A stretch of 62,609 bases of DNA from Parvibaculaceae bacterium (GCA_029209985.1 JARGNZ010000018.1:1-62609), one strand, 5' to 3'. Counted from the stretch's first letter, positions 8,859 through 18,728 are shown. Notes: generated by a model from the sequence alone, not told the origin. Made by a program: numbers and translations.

Positions 8859-9216
8859 TCTTGCGATACCCAACACCACCCTTAACCACCAATACATAAG
8901 CACCCATAAACCCCGAGCGGCAGTAAGTATGATAAACGCCCGATATTTATCAACCGCGACACCTGTACCCACACACCGGCGCACATCGAAGGGCCATTCA
9001 TTCGCTATAAAAGGGATTATGATGAAATGACCGTATTTATCAACCACTCATACTCACCATCCCAATCTCATCCTCTTAATGCATCTCACACGCCTCCACA
9101 CAAACCCTCCGCATAAGAATAGCCAGCGCTTGGGCCATTTAAGCTTCTATTAAGGATAAATGAGCATCATGAAGCCAATCGAGATATATATTTCATGATG
9201 GTTTGGCGGTGAGCCC
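8859..9216. other. Divergent intergenic region with a 12-bp direct repeat
   Basis: About 358 nt between the MoxR operon and the autotransporter gene. TATTTATCAACC occurs at 8944-8955 and again at 9034-9045, 90 bp apart in the same orientation; on the operon strand this reads GGTTGATAAATA. The repeat lies upstream of the operon start and might be a regulator site. I see no convincing sigma-70 promoter with both elements. If translation of DUF4129 starts further upstream, part of this region is coding. Confidence 0.35.
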
Positions 9217-11607
9217 ATGTGGCATAAAACAACTTCAGTTCTGATCGCCCTTGCTCTAGTCGGTTGCGGCGGCGGTGGTGGTGGAGGCGGTGGTGCTTCT
9301 GGTGCTTCTGGTGGCGGCAGTGGTGGCAGCGGCGGCGGTGGCACACCGAGCGAAACCTTTCTCGCAGCAGATGACGGGTCTACCGAATTTGTCACCGCAT
9401 TCAATGAAATCACAGCCACGTCCATTCGCAACGAAAGCGAATTTACCGCTCAAGACAAGTCTGTCATCTTCAACCTTGGCGGCAGCATCATCTCTTTTGC
9501 AAACACGTCCTACGCCACCATCAATCTGCACTATGCCCTTTCTACGGGCCTCACCGGTGCGGGCGAAACCATAGCCATTGTAGATGCCGGATACTTGACC
9601 ACCCACGACGAGATTTTCGGCAAATCTATCTCAACATTTGGCTCTCAAGCGATTGATGACCACGGCACTGGCGTTGCCTCCATTGCAGCGGGTAATTGGG
9701 ATTCCAGCGGCACCTTAGGGGTCGCGCCCGGTGCGGACCTCCATCTCTCAACCTATCTAGATTCAGCCTCCAGTGTTTCCTTCACCCCTTTGGCCAATGC
9801 CACATTAGACGCATTGAGCGATGGCGTGATCGTACAAAACAATTCATGGGGCATTGAGGCAGGTGGTGTAGACCTCACCCTGCAAGACGCGCTCGATTAT
9901 ATGACGGCCAACCCAGGTGCCAACCTGTCCCAAACCCTACAAGGTATCTCAGGCTTCAGCTCAGCAGGCTGGACAAATTACCTGTCCGCCGTTGATCAAT
10001 TCACAGATCAAGGCGTGGTGGTTTTTTCCGCCTCAAATGACGACACAACCACCAGCGCCGCCATTATGGCCGCTTTGCCAGAGCTATACGCAGGATTGGA
10101 TGATGCGTGGATTGTTGCCGTAAACGGCTACCCCACCCACAACGGCGGCGGAGAAATCACCAATGCCAACCTGCTCTCCGCCCAATGTATGGAAGTCGCT
10201 GCCTATTGCCTTGTTGCAGATGGCACGGTCTATCTGGCCAATTCATCAGGCAATAGCTCCTATAACATCGGCACCGGCACATCATTTGCGGCCCCTCAAA
10301 TCGCAGGGGGCGTAGCATTGCTCGCAGAGGCATTCCCGAACATACGCTCAGATGAAATCGTAGATCGCCTACTCGCCTCAGCAAACAATTCCTTTTTCAC
10401 ACCAACCGCCAACGTTGACTTCGGCAATGGTGTTTTACACGGTTACAATTCAGAGTTTGGCCATGGGTATATGGACCTTGCCGCGGCTCTTCTCCCCATT
10501 GGCAGCCTTGGCTTTGCCACCGCATCCCATGCCACAGGGGCCACAGCGGCTATCTCTACAGGAACTATTTCCACCTCAGGCATCCACGGAGATGCTTTTG
10601 CCACAGCTCTTTCAGGGACCAACCTAGCCCTATTCGATAGCCTAGGCACAGACTTCTACGTCAACGCCTCTCTCCTCGCAGACGCAGACACCACATCAAC
10701 CCTGCCAACCCGCCTTGGTCGCTACGCCCGCAAAAAATCTGCAAAGCGCGAGTTCACACAAGGTGGTTTTTCATTCGGCACACACTCATCAACATTTTCT
10801 CCAACCGGCTGGAATTTTGGTGCTGCAACCGCAGAAGACATGGGCGCAACCTTTGGCATCGCGCCATCAAAATCGAGCATCTTTGAAAACACCACAAGCA
10901 TTCTAGGGCTGGCCCAAAACGGCTTGTCTTTAGGGGCCACCAAGTCTCTCAAAAATGGTGCGCTAGGTTTCTATAGCTTTGCAGACCTCACCGATACCGA
11001 TGAGAAAGTAATGGGCATCGGCGCTGTCCGCTCCTTCAACCTCGATGGAACAACGCGCGGCACATCCCTTTCTTTCGGTCTTTCAACCGTTGTGGAAACC
11101 GGCTCATTCCTCGGCATCACGTCCTATGAAGGAGGTGGCTTTGAAGCAACCTCTAGCACCTTTAATGCGGGGGCTAATTGGCCAATGGGTGCATATAATT
11201 TGTTTGCCACCGCCGAAATGGGACTGTCCGTTGGCGAAGGCACGGGCCTTGTCACTAACATCGCGCCAACGCTCTTTTCTGGCTTTGCTGTCGGCGTCAA
11301 AAAAGACCAACTGTTTTCCAAAAACGACGCACTTACAGTCTCTCTGCGCCAGCCCCTACGCATCGAAAGCGGCAACGCCACCATGCGCTTTTCTGTAGGC
11401 CGAGATAAAGAAGGCAATGTGCTCTACGAAGATGTCAACATTGCCCTCGCCCCCTCAGCCCGCCAAATCGACCTCGGCTTTGATTATCAAACCGCCCTCG
11501 ATGAGAACACCGACCTACGCTTAGCTCCGGTTGCTTCATTCAACCACAACCATACGCGCGGAGAATTGGGCGCATCGGCAATGGCCGTCTTCCTGCACCG
11601 GTTTTAA
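9217..11607 (+). CDS. Subtilisin-like (S8) serine protease autotransporter
   Basis: 796 residues. A short hydrophobic N-terminus ends in lipobox LVGC with Cys17, followed by a run of nine Gly and a Gly/Ser-rich linker to about residue 45. The S8 triad is visible: Asp123 in IAIVDAGYLTTHDE, His149 in DDHGTGVASIAAG and Ser356 in GTGTSFAAPQIAGG; QNNSWGIEAG fits the oxyanion-Asn region. From about residue 520 the sequence alternates like a beta-barrel and ends in VFLHRF with a terminal Phe, typical of a type V autotransporter domain. The predicted product is an outer-membrane or surface-exposed protease; the lipobox suggests lipidation, which is less common. It converges on the MFS gene with only 6 nt between them. 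Confidence 0.88.
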   Translation: MWHKTTSVLIALALVGCGGGGGGGGGASGASGGGSGGSGGGGTPSETFLAADDGSTEFVTAFNEITATSIRNESEFTAQDKSVIFNLGGSIISFANTSYATINLHYALSTGLTGAGETIAIVDAGYLTTHDEIFGKSISTFGSQAIDDHGTGVASIAAGNWDSSGTLGVAPGADLHLSTYLDSASSVSFTPLANATLDALSDGVIVQNNSWGIEAGGVDLTLQDALDYMTANPGANLSQTLQGISGFSSAGWTNYLSAVDQFTDQGVVVFSASNDDTTTSAAIMAALPELYAGLDDAWIVAVNGYPTHNGGGEITNANLLSAQCMEVAAYCLVADGTVYLANSSGNSSYNIGTGTSFAAPQIAGGVALLAEAFPNIRSDEIVDRLLASANNSFFTPTANVDFGNGVLHGYNSEFGHGYMDLAAALLPIGSLGFATASHATGATAAISTGTISTSGIHGDAFATALSGTNLALFDSLGTDFYVNASLLADADTTSTLPTRLGRYARKKSAKREFTQGGFSFGTHSSTFSPTGWNFGAATAEDMGATFGIAPSKSSIFENTTSILGLAQNGLSLGATKSLKNGALGFYSFADLTDTDEKVMGIGAVRSFNLDGTTRGTSLSFGLSTVVETGSFLGITSYEGGGFEATSSTFNAGANWPMGAYNLFATAEMGLSVGEGTGLVTNIAPTLFSGFAVGVKKDQLFSKNDALTVSLRQPLRIESGNATMRFSVGRDKEGNVLYEDVNIALAPSARQIDLGFDYQTALDENTDLRLAPVASFNHNHTRGELGASAMAVFLHRF

Positions 11608-11613
11608 CCCAGC

Positions 11614-12993
11614 TCACACCTCGCGGATACGTTTGCTGGAAAAAATCATAACGGCAGGAAGCACGCCCAAAAACGTCAAGAGGCCACCAATGGTGAAAAT
11701 CATTGGCAGTCCCATTTGCTCTGCCGGATATGCCAACAACACCCCAAACAAGCTGAGACCAAACGAAGACCCAATTTGCCCCACCAATTTGCTCAAGCCC
11801 GCAGCAGCACCAAATTGGCTTGCGGGCGCCGCCGTTGAAATGATCGAAGACAGAGGTGGCAAGGCAAATCCGTGCCCAATGCCCTGCAGCACCAAACCGG
11901 CAACCAAGATGCCGACACTCGTAAAGAGCACACCGACACCCACCAACATCAAGCCAGCGCCCTGTATAACCACCCCACTGACAGCCGCAAACCGCTCACC
12001 AAAATGCGTGGAGATTTGCCCACTCACAGGCGACGCGATCGTCAAGCTCATGGTACGCAACAACATCATCGCCGCAGCCACAGAAATGGAATATCCAAAG
12101 TGCCCCACCAACACCATTGGCGTGGCAATTAACCCGCCCAAATAGGCAGCCTGTATTAAGAAAGATGTCGTCACTGGAGCGCTAAAGTTACGTGCTTTCA
12201 ACAAGCTGGGCGGCGCAATAGGCTCAGCAACTCTGCGTTCAATCTGATAAAAGAGCACCAGCCCCCCAAGACCCAATGCAACACTTGACCATCGCACAGC
12301 CGAAGAAACCCCTTCTTCCGAAAGAGAACCTGCTGCAAACATCAAGAAACAAAGCGCCAAAATAAGGGTAGTATTGCCAAGGTGGTCAAAAACAGCTTTT
12401 CGTTTTGGTGTTTCAGGTAATGTGCGTAGCGCAAAGAAAAAAGCAATCACGCCCACAACAATCTGAAAAATAAAAACAGACCGCCATCCCCAAAAATCAA
12501 CCAGCGGACCGCCAACGATCAACCCCATCGCAGCCGACCCCGGCCCCCCCATAGACCACCAGCTAATCGCTTGAGTGCGGCGCTCAGCTGTGTAGCTATG
12601 AAAAATGAGAGCCATAGCAGAGGGCGTTGTCGCCCCCGCAAAAACCATCGTGAAAACACGAAACAAAATGAGGGACCAAATATCCCACGCAACAAAGCAG
12701 AGAGCGGCAAAAATTGTTGATCCGGCAATACCAATGAGAAACAGACGCCGATGGCCGTACATATCCCCCAACTTACCGATAAATGGCAAACAGACGGCAG
12801 ACATAAGCATGGGGACAGAAACCGTCCAAGCGGTCACCCCTTCACTCACCTCAAATTCTTCGGCAATCAGCCCCAAGGCCACAGTGAGAATTGTGAATGC
12901 AAAGCCTGTAGCCAACATACCAAGCAATGCTACATAAACGATGACACCAGACGCTTCAGGCTCTTGAGACGGCCCCTTAGAAACATCACTCAT
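11614..12993 (-). CDS. MFS transporter, drug-efflux type
   Basis: 459 residues from the ATG at 12993, chosen for the GGGAG placed 5 nt upstream; a TTG four codons earlier is the longest-frame alternative. The protein is almost entirely hydrophobic helices. GKLGDMYGHRRLFLIG after the second helix is the MFS loop 2-3 signature (motif A, GxLaDrxGrr), and a repeat-like GQISTHFGERFAAVSG begins the second half. It resembles DHA-type multidrug exporters. The substrate cannot be inferred, and no dedicated regulator is adjacent. Confidence 0.85.
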   Translation of the reverse strand: MSDVSKGPSQEPEASGVIVYVALLGMLATGFAFTILTVALGLIAEEFEVSEGVTAWTVSVPMLMSAVCLPFIGKLGDMYGHRRLFLIGIAGSTIFAALCFVAWDIWSLILFRVFTMVFAGATTPSAMALIFHSYTAERRTQAISWWSMGGPGSAAMGLIVGGPLVDFWGWRSVFIFQIVVGVIAFFFALRTLPETPKRKAVFDHLGNTTLILALCFLMFAAGSLSEEGVSSAVRWSSVALGLGGLVLFYQIERRVAEPIAPPSLLKARNFSAPVTTSFLIQAAYLGGLIATPMVLVGHFGYSISVAAAMMLLRTMSLTIASPVSGQISTHFGERFAAVSGVVIQGAGLMLVGVGVLFTSVGILVAGLVLQGIGHGFALPPLSSIISTAAPASQFGAAAGLSKLVGQIGSSFGLSLFGVLLAYPAEQMGLPMIFTIGGLLTFLGVLPAVMIFSSKRIREV

Positions 12994-13117
12994 ACATACT
13001 CCCAAAATTTCAAATGCGACCTAACGTTACATGTGCAGTCCTAAACAGACCCGCCTGTAAAAAGACAACGGGCAGCATCTGCTCCCCGCCATCTCGTCGA
13101 TTGAGAAAATAACTCGT

Positions 13118-14503
13118 TTAGTCTGCAGTGACACGCCGCTCTAAAACATCCCAGCGTGGCCCCGGCGCGTGACCGGCAACACAGTGGCCACCGACAAACC
13201 GCTTGCCTTTATATACAGCTAGAAAGTCCACACGCCCTGCCAGCACCTTTTCTCCAAGTGCTGTAAGGCGGAGCGCCCTCAAGGGCCACGGTGTTTTTTC
13301 CGTTGCCGTGTCTGCTGGCTCTATACCTTCTATCATTGCCTGCTCACAATGATTGAGGTCTTGCAACACATGCCAAAACATCAAATCACCTAAAAACGGC
13401 AGAGGCTCTCGTTCACGCATCAGCACACCGAAGGCTTTTCCCGCAGTGATACCAGGATCCCGGGCGATAATATCGAGTGTCAAGAATTGGGTCAGGCTCA
13501 ACCCCGTTTGAACCGAGGGTAACTCTTCCAATTGCCTCTGCAGCGCACCTGCCATCTGCGGCAACGCAGGCGTGCCCGTTGCAGCGATGTCAACAAGGCA
13601 GGTAATATCACCCTGTCGATACGCTGTCCAGACTGAACGCCCCAAACGAAACATCGCCTCCGTAACCGGTCGGCGGCGCTCTTCCCACAGCACTTGCAAT
13701 TGTTCAGGCGCAAGCTGGCCTAAGCCAATAAAATTGGAAACACCATCCACATGATCAATGCAAATCAGCTCTAATGTTTCTGGCCGCGTCCCGTCGAAAA
13801 AATAATCCAACAAAAAGGCGAGAATAAATTGGTCATACGTATCATGCTCAAACCACAGCACAGCATGACGCGCCGAACGCGTTTCTTCCAACTGAGCATA
13901 TTCTCTTTGCCCACGCGCCAGCGCATCCTTATAGGCCAAGTCATAGGCGTCACTAAGATAAGCGGACCGCACAACCACGTGTTCATCGCCCGAGACCTCT
14001 AGCACTGGTCCTTGGCAAAACGGATCAGCAAATTCAACAAACCGCCCGCGAAATCCTGCAACAGTTAAGCCATGCTGAATGTCTGACCCGCACCGCACAT
14101 GCACAACATCCGGCGTATCGAGGGTTGGAAAATGTCCTGCCTCGATCTGTCGGCGCCGTAAGACCATCGTCTCACAATGGGTTTTCATCTTGCCCCAACT
14201 GGCAAACCCATTTTCTCGTGCCGTCACAAATTGTGCATCCGCTAACTGCCAGCGTCCCACCTTCTCGCGCGCAAAAATTGCATGTGCGCGCGCCACTGCC
14301 CCCGCATCCCCTGCACGCAAAGCCTGTAACAGCTCTTTCGCCCGCTTGCGTTGCTGCTCAAAACTCAACCGCCCTGAGAAAAAATGACGGTCATAAGACG
14401 CGTCCCTCTCCACACCATCGCGCCCTTGGGAAGAGCCAGATGGTGGAACAGAAGATTCAACAGACAAAGAATTGGATGGATGTGCGCGTTGTCGATCAGA
14501 CAT
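13118..14503 (-). CDS. DUF1835 domain-containing protein
   Basis: 461 residues from the ATG at 14503, which has GGGAG 5 nt upstream. An N-terminal helical region (about residues 40-110, with RAKELLQALRAGDAGAVARA and ENGFASWGKMKTHCE) resembles an ankyrin-like module found beside such domains. From about residue 125, VVHVRCGSDIQHGLTVAGF and FCQGPV match the DUF1835 pattern, followed by VLWFEHDTYDQFILAFLL. DUF1835 proteins are of unknown function. It is a single gene, not clearly in an operon, with 125 nt before the MFS start. Confidence 0.7.
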   Translation of the reverse strand: MSDRQRAHPSNSLSVESSVPPSGSSQGRDGVERDASYDRHFFSGRLSFEQQRKRAKELLQALRAGDAGAVARAHAIFAREKVGRWQLADAQFVTARENGFASWGKMKTHCETMVLRRRQIEAGHFPTLDTPDVVHVRCGSDIQHGLTVAGFRGRFVEFADPFCQGPVLEVSGDEHVVVRSAYLSDAYDLAYKDALARGQREYAQLEETRSARHAVLWFEHDTYDQFILAFLLDYFFDGTRPETLELICIDHVDGVSNFIGLGQLAPEQLQVLWEERRRPVTEAMFRLGRSVWTAYRQGDITCLVDIAATGTPALPQMAGALQRQLEELPSVQTGLSLTQFLTLDIIARDPGITAGKAFGVLMREREPLPFLGDLMFWHVLQDLNHCEQAMIEGIEPADTATEKTPWPLRALRLTALGEKVLAGRVDFLAVYKGKRFVGGHCVAGHAPGPRWDVLERRVTAD

Positions 14504-14660
14504 ACGACTCCCTTTCAAAAATCACCTGTGTCCGCATCAGACAGGTAAGGAAATCGTCATCAAAAAAAATCAGTCGTGGGCGCAGCCCTTTCCGCGAACG
14601 GGGATGCCGTGAGGCTGGTACAGTGTAGAAAATAACACTGTACCAAGCAAGTCCCCACAA

Positions 14661-15665
14661 TCAGAACCCAGCCACACGCTCAATCAGCCAAAAAGCAGCC
14701 ATGGGTCCTGCCACATAAGCCACCACCAATGCTTGCTTCGTCTTGTCTGACACGAACGACAGCCCACTGCGTGTGAGCACGCTCGCCACAGCTACCAACA
14801 TCGCCGCAAAGACCACTTGCCCTACTTCCACTCCCACATTGAACGAGAACAAGGCCGCCAAAACATCTTGTTCCGGCAACCCAATTTCGCTCAAAGCAGA
14901 CGCAAAGCCCAACCCGTGCAACAGTCCAAAACAAGCCGACACCACAAGGGGGTATCGCCACGTAAAAGCGTCACGGTCTTGGCGGGCAAGCTCAACCGCC
15001 AACAGCACAACCGACAAAGCAATCACAGCTTCCGTTGGCACAATCGGAATATGAATAACCCGCAAAGCAGAAAGGCCCAGCGTCACAGAATGCGCAACTG
15101 TAAAACCAGTAATCACCAACAAAATCCGGCGCCATGTGCCCGCAATAAAAATCAAACAGGCAACGAACAGCAAATGATCATACCCTTCCAAGATATGACT
15201 TGCCCCAAGCTGAACATACGTCGCAACCACAGACCACATCGTCTGCTCGGCTGGCACGTTCCATCCTGCTTCATCTGGTCCCAGCGAATGGGTTACAGAA
15301 GTGCCATTGGGAAATTCCACCCGCAGCACAGCCGTTAGTGATGGATTATAGTGTGGGTAGCGCAAAGTGAGCACACGCCCCGCTACACCGCCTTCGCAGA
15401 TCAGCGGCACTTGCCCTGAAACGCTGCCGCCCTCTTGCACATAAACAGCATTGCTTTGGGCAATACAGTCCGGACTAAACAATGGCACGGGCATGTTGTT
15501 GCCCTCCACCGTCGGCGGCACTTTCCAGCGCAGGTTCACAACACCGTCTTGCGTTTCTCGAATATCAACAAACACCGGGCGAGACTCATGCGCATGACTA
15601 GGCAAGACCTGCAAGGCCATCCCAATCAGGATCAACAGACCCGCCGCGACATAAGACACCTTCAT
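14661..15665 (-). CDS. HupE/UreJ-family membrane protein with periplasmic N-terminal domain
   Basis: 334 residues with a signal peptide (hydrophobic core VAAGLLILIGMALQV, then HAHES), a periplasmic beta-rich domain to about residue 155, then about seven transmembrane helices. The HupE/UreJ signature is in the first helices: ASHILEGYDHLLFV, then GFTVAHSVTLGLSAL and FGLLHGLGFASAL, where the His residues are candidate metal ligands. Relatives are nickel or cobalt permeases; the metal here is unproven. Its start overlaps the ppiC stop by four bases (ATGA). The divergent DUF3604 genes beyond ppiC suggest it supplies metal to, or otherwise supports, those periplasmic proteins; that link is inference. 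Confidence 0.85.
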   Translation of the reverse strand: MKVSYVAAGLLILIGMALQVLPSHAHESRPVFVDIRETQDGVVNLRWKVPPTVEGNNMPVPLFSPDCIAQSNAVYVQEGGSVSGQVPLICEGGVAGRVLTLRYPHYNPSLTAVLRVEFPNGTSVTHSLGPDEAGWNVPAEQTMWSVVATYVQLGASHILEGYDHLLFVACLIFIAGTWRRILLVITGFTVAHSVTLGLSALRVIHIPIVPTEAVIALSVVLLAVELARQDRDAFTWRYPLVVSACFGLLHGLGFASALSEIGLPEQDVLAALFSFNVGVEVGQVVFAAMLVAVASVLTRSGLSFVSDKTKQALVVAYVAGPMAAFWLIERVAGF

Positions 15666-16552
15666 GGGGCACCTCGCAGCGTCTCATCAATTTCCACATC
15701 ATACCCAGCAACGACATCTGCAATCGCTTCTTCTTGCGCGTCTCTCAAAGCCTGCCGGTTGGCATCTGCGGACACCCGCGCCCCAACCTCTTCAAAGGTC
15801 GGCTGGCGAGCCTCAGTGCGCTTTGTCATCAACACATAGTGCTGGCCATAAGTCGATGAATAAGGCCCCTGCCAATTGTTTGCATTGGCCTCACTCTCAA
15901 ACACCGCCGCGCGGAACGCGTCCCCAAAGTGGGTGGCAATAAAGGCATCCGATTTATCAACGTAATTGACATGAAACGGAAAACGGTCCCCATGTTTGGG
16001 TGCATCTGAAAACGGCACAGACTGACCTCGAAGCGTGTCGCCTACTTGAGCCACAACCGCATCCATCTCGTCTGCACTATGCTTACGTGGATCAATAAAC
16101 ACATGCGCAAAGGTGGCCTTCGGTTCTATCAAATAGTCCGCTAAATGTTGCTCGTAGTAAGCCCGCAAGTCAGCCTCATCTAAAGCGACAAGGTCCTTGG
16201 CATATCCATCCGTCAGAAATTCCATCTTCTGGATCAACCGCCGACGAATAACATAATCTTTTTTCTCAAGGCCCAGGCGCTTTGCCTCGCGCACCAAAAC
16301 TTCTTGGCGCACATATTCGTCTATCAGAGCATCGCGTTCTTGCTCTGGCATCTCGTCCAATACCTTCACAAATTGTGCTGGATCGAACTTTTTGGACTGC
16401 TGCTGCAAAAAGACAAGCAACTCTGTGTACCCCACCGATATCGTCAGCTCATCGCCTTCTTCATCAGCAGTGCCCACCGCTCCGTACAAAAGAAACAGCA
16501 GTCCTCCTGCCGCCAAAAAATGTACCAAAGGGTCACGCAATAATTTTCGCAT
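15662..16552 (-). CDS. Membrane-anchored PpiC-type peptidyl-prolyl cis-trans isomerase
   Basis: 296 residues from the second of two tandem ATGs, with GGAG 5 nt upstream; the frame opens 49 codons earlier but that part has no protein-like N-terminus. A single transmembrane anchor (HFLAAGGLLFLLYGAV) is followed by a helical region with EYVRQEVLVREAKRLGLEK and a parvulin-like segment from ATFAHVFID to YGQHYVLMTKR. This architecture belongs to PpiD/SurA-like folding helpers of the periplasm. It is coupled to the hupE-like gene. The promoter region is shared with the divergent DUF3604 gene and contains a dyad (16629-16643) 77 nt upstream of this start. A specific client is not shown, but the secreted DUF3604 proteins are obvious candidates. 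Confidence 0.78.
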   Translation of the reverse strand: MRKLLRDPLVHFLAAGGLLFLLYGAVGTADEEGDELTISVGYTELLVFLQQQSKKFDPAQFVKVLDEMPEQERDALIDEYVRQEVLVREAKRLGLEKKDYVIRRRLIQKMEFLTDGYAKDLVALDEADLRAYYEQHLADYLIEPKATFAHVFIDPRKHSADEMDAVVAQVGDTLRGQSVPFSDAPKHGDRFPFHVNYVDKSDAFIATHFGDAFRAAVFESEANANNWQGPYSSTYGQHYVLMTKRTEARQPTFEEVGARVSADANRQALRDAQEEAIADVVAGYDVEIDETLRGAP

Positions 16553-16628
16553 CATCACTCCAACTCGTTCGCAGAATTCAGTGCGCACTATAAGCGGCAA
16601 ACGTGCGAAATAGACACCCACAACACAA

Positions 16629-16643
16629 TAATTCCGTGAGGCA
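16629..16643. promoter_or_regulatory. Candidate operator (dyad) shared by ppiC-hupE and DUF3604 gene 1
   Basis: TTCCGT-GAG-GCAGAA with AT-rich symmetric flanks (AATAA before, TAATT after). Ten-base arms match at 8 of 10 positions. It lies 88 nt before the DUF3604-1 start and 77 nt before ppiC on the other strand. Related dyads precede the other two DUF3604 genes. The binding factor is unknown. Confidence 0.45.
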
Positions 16644-16730
16644 GAATAATTTTTCCAAAACCTGCGGCGTTTTTTCCACATGCTGGTAATTTCACTCAAC
16701 CAATAAGGTCACAGAAAAAGGGGACATCAC

Positions 16731-18662
16731 ATGAAACACATCTTAATGGGCGGCTGCCTAACAGCCCTTCTAAGCCTGCAAGTTACATCTGCCAGCGCTG
16801 AAGATACCCAGTTGCTCTGGGGCGACACGCACCTGCACAGCTCCTATTCAACAGATGCGTTCATGGCTGGTAACCGTTCAGCCGACCCAGACACTGCTTA
16901 TCGTTTGGCCAAAGGCGAGCCAGTGGTCCACCCCTATGCCCGAAGCCGTGTCCAGCTCACGCGGCCCCTCGACTTTCTGGTTGTCGCTGACCACGCAGAA
17001 TCCCTAGGGGTACTCAAATCAATCTACGCCGACAACCCAGACCAATCCGAACTTGCCTTCTGGAAACGCTGGCGCTCTGCATTCTATCTAAATCGTTTTC
17101 GCGCCATGATCGAAAATCCAGCAGAAGGCACCGCCGCCTTTCTCAAACGCCTCCCCCCTGTTGAAGTAAACCCCGGCGATGACGTAGATCCGATTGAATT
17201 TGGCTCTGCTGAAAAAGCCAACCTCGGTTTTTCAACCATTATTTCTCAAAATGCCAACGACGTGGTCACCTCCATCATGTGGGAAGATTCCGTCACCTCC
17301 GCAGAAAGGCACAACAACCCCGGCACCTTCTCCGCCCTGATCGGTTGGGAATGGACCCAAACCAACAATGGGGCCAATCTGCACCGTGTGGTCCTTTCCA
17401 CACTGGACGGCCCCACCGCAGCAACCATCGATCCAGTTGGCTCAGACGATGCCTCCCACCCTCAAGACCTATGGGCAGGTCTGGCCAAGCTGCAAGCAAA
17501 AACCGGGGCGGAATTTATGGCCATCCCGCACAATTCCAACATCTCTAAAGGCTTCATGTTTGGGGACAAAACCATTCGCGGCGAAGAGATTACCGCCGAA
17601 TACGCCACCACCCGCGCCGAATGGGAACCCCTCACCGAAGCCACGCAGTTCAAAGGCGATTCCGAGACCCACCCGGCCCTCTCCCCTGATGACGAATTTG
17701 CAGACTTCGAGCAATTTGAATTCTATCTTCAGCGCGCCCCCAACAACCTCAACTACACCGCCGGTAAGGGAGACTTTGTCCGCTCAGCCCTTAAACGTGG
17801 TTTGGAGATTGAACAACGGGTCGGCGTCAACCCCTACAAATTTGGCTTGATCGGTTCCACCGATGCCCACACCAGTATCTCCAGCGCAGAAGAACCAAAC
17901 TTCTGGGGAAAAGTTGCCCTCGACTCCATTCCCGAGAACAAGCGCGGCATTGGTGAAAAAGACCCCACCTACATCACAGGCAAAGACAATTTTAATGGGT
18001 GGAATATGTCCGCCTCCGGCATGGCCGCAGTCTGGGCAACAGAAAACACCCGCCAAGCGATTTTTGATGCCATGAAGCGCAAAGAAACATATGCCACCAC
18101 AGGCCCCCGCATGAGCGTGCGCCTCTTTGGGGGCTGGGAATTTGATCCGAGCATCGTTGAAGCACAGAACATAGCCGAAATCGGCTATGCGTCAGGCGTA
18201 CCCATGGGCGGCGATCTCACCGCAGCACCAGAAGGGGCGGCCCCTCAATTCCTTGTGCGGGCGGTAAAAGACCCACTCAATGCAAATTTGGACCGGGTGC
18301 AAATCATTAAAGGCTGGGTAGACAACAACGGCGCTTCCCAAGAAAAGATTTTCAACATCGCTTGGTCCGATGACCGTCCCATCGATGCAAACGGCAAGCT
18401 GCCCGCAGTCGGTAACACAGTCGACATCAAAACCGGCGCAGTAGAAAACTCAATCGGTGCACCAGAGCTGGCCACCCTTTGGAGCGATCCCGAGTTCGAT
18501 CCAAACCAACGCGCCTTCTACTACGTGCGTGTTCTGCAAATCCCAACCATTCGCCACTCGCAGCTAGATGCCATCGCCTTGAATATGAAAGAAACGCCGT
18601 ACGAAGGCCCCGCAACTATTCAAGAACGGGCCTATTCTTCTCCTATTTGGTACACCCCATAA
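16731..18662 (+). CDS. Secreted DUF3604 protein, copy 1 (PHP-like metallohydrolase candidate)
   Basis: 643 residues with a signal peptide cleaved near SASA-ED (about residue 23). The N-terminal part carries PHP-like metal-ligand motifs: GDTHLH with His34 and His36, VVADHAE with Asp87/His88, AIPHNSN in the middle and GSTDAHTS further on. The family pattern YSTDAF and PDTAYRLAKG follows the first motif, RKETYATTGPRMSVRLFGGW is near residue 450, and the protein ends in SSPIWYTP. DUF3604 has no established reaction; a periplasmic metal-dependent phosphoesterase or hydrolase is inferred from the motifs. A good GGGG ribosome-binding site precedes the ATG. It is divergent from ppiC-hupE and about 75% similar by eye to copy 2 downstream, from which it is separated by a terminator. 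Confidence 0.85.
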   Translation: MKHILMGGCLTALLSLQVTSASAEDTQLLWGDTHLHSSYSTDAFMAGNRSADPDTAYRLAKGEPVVHPYARSRVQLTRPLDFLVVADHAESLGVLKSIYADNPDQSELAFWKRWRSAFYLNRFRAMIENPAEGTAAFLKRLPPVEVNPGDDVDPIEFGSAEKANLGFSTIISQNANDVVTSIMWEDSVTSAERHNNPGTFSALIGWEWTQTNNGANLHRVVLSTLDGPTAATIDPVGSDDASHPQDLWAGLAKLQAKTGAEFMAIPHNSNISKGFMFGDKTIRGEEITAEYATTRAEWEPLTEATQFKGDSETHPALSPDDEFADFEQFEFYLQRAPNNLNYTAGKGDFVRSALKRGLEIEQRVGVNPYKFGLIGSTDAHTSISSAEEPNFWGKVALDSIPENKRGIGEKDPTYITGKDNFNGWNMSASGMAAVWATENTRQAIFDAMKRKETYATTGPRMSVRLFGGWEFDPSIVEAQNIAEIGYASGVPMGGDLTAAPEGAAPQFLVRAVKDPLNANLDRVQIIKGWVDNNGASQEKIFNIAWSDDRPIDANGKLPAVGNTVDIKTGAVENSIGAPELATLWSDPEFDPNQRAFYYVRVLQIPTIRHSQLDAIALNMKETPYEGPATIQERAYSSPIWYTP

Positions 18663-18681
18663 CAGAACCAACAGGCACCAC

Positions 18682-18712
18682 AAAGGGCGGCTCCTTCCAG
18701 AGCCGCCCTTTT
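18682..18712 (+). terminator. Rho-independent terminator after DUF3604 copy 1
   Basis: AAAGGGCGGCTC, loop CTTCCA, GAGCCGCCCTTTT: a 12-bp GC-rich stem with a T tail, about 20 nt after the stop. It means copies 1 and 2 probably have separate transcripts. Confidence 0.9.
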
Positions 18713-18728
18713 GTTTTCCATGTCATTA

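Noticed and set aside
14125-14628. 167-codon plus-strand frame opposite the DUF1835 gene
   Set aside because: Antisense shadow with unnatural composition; the DUF1835 frame has a good start signal and family motifs.
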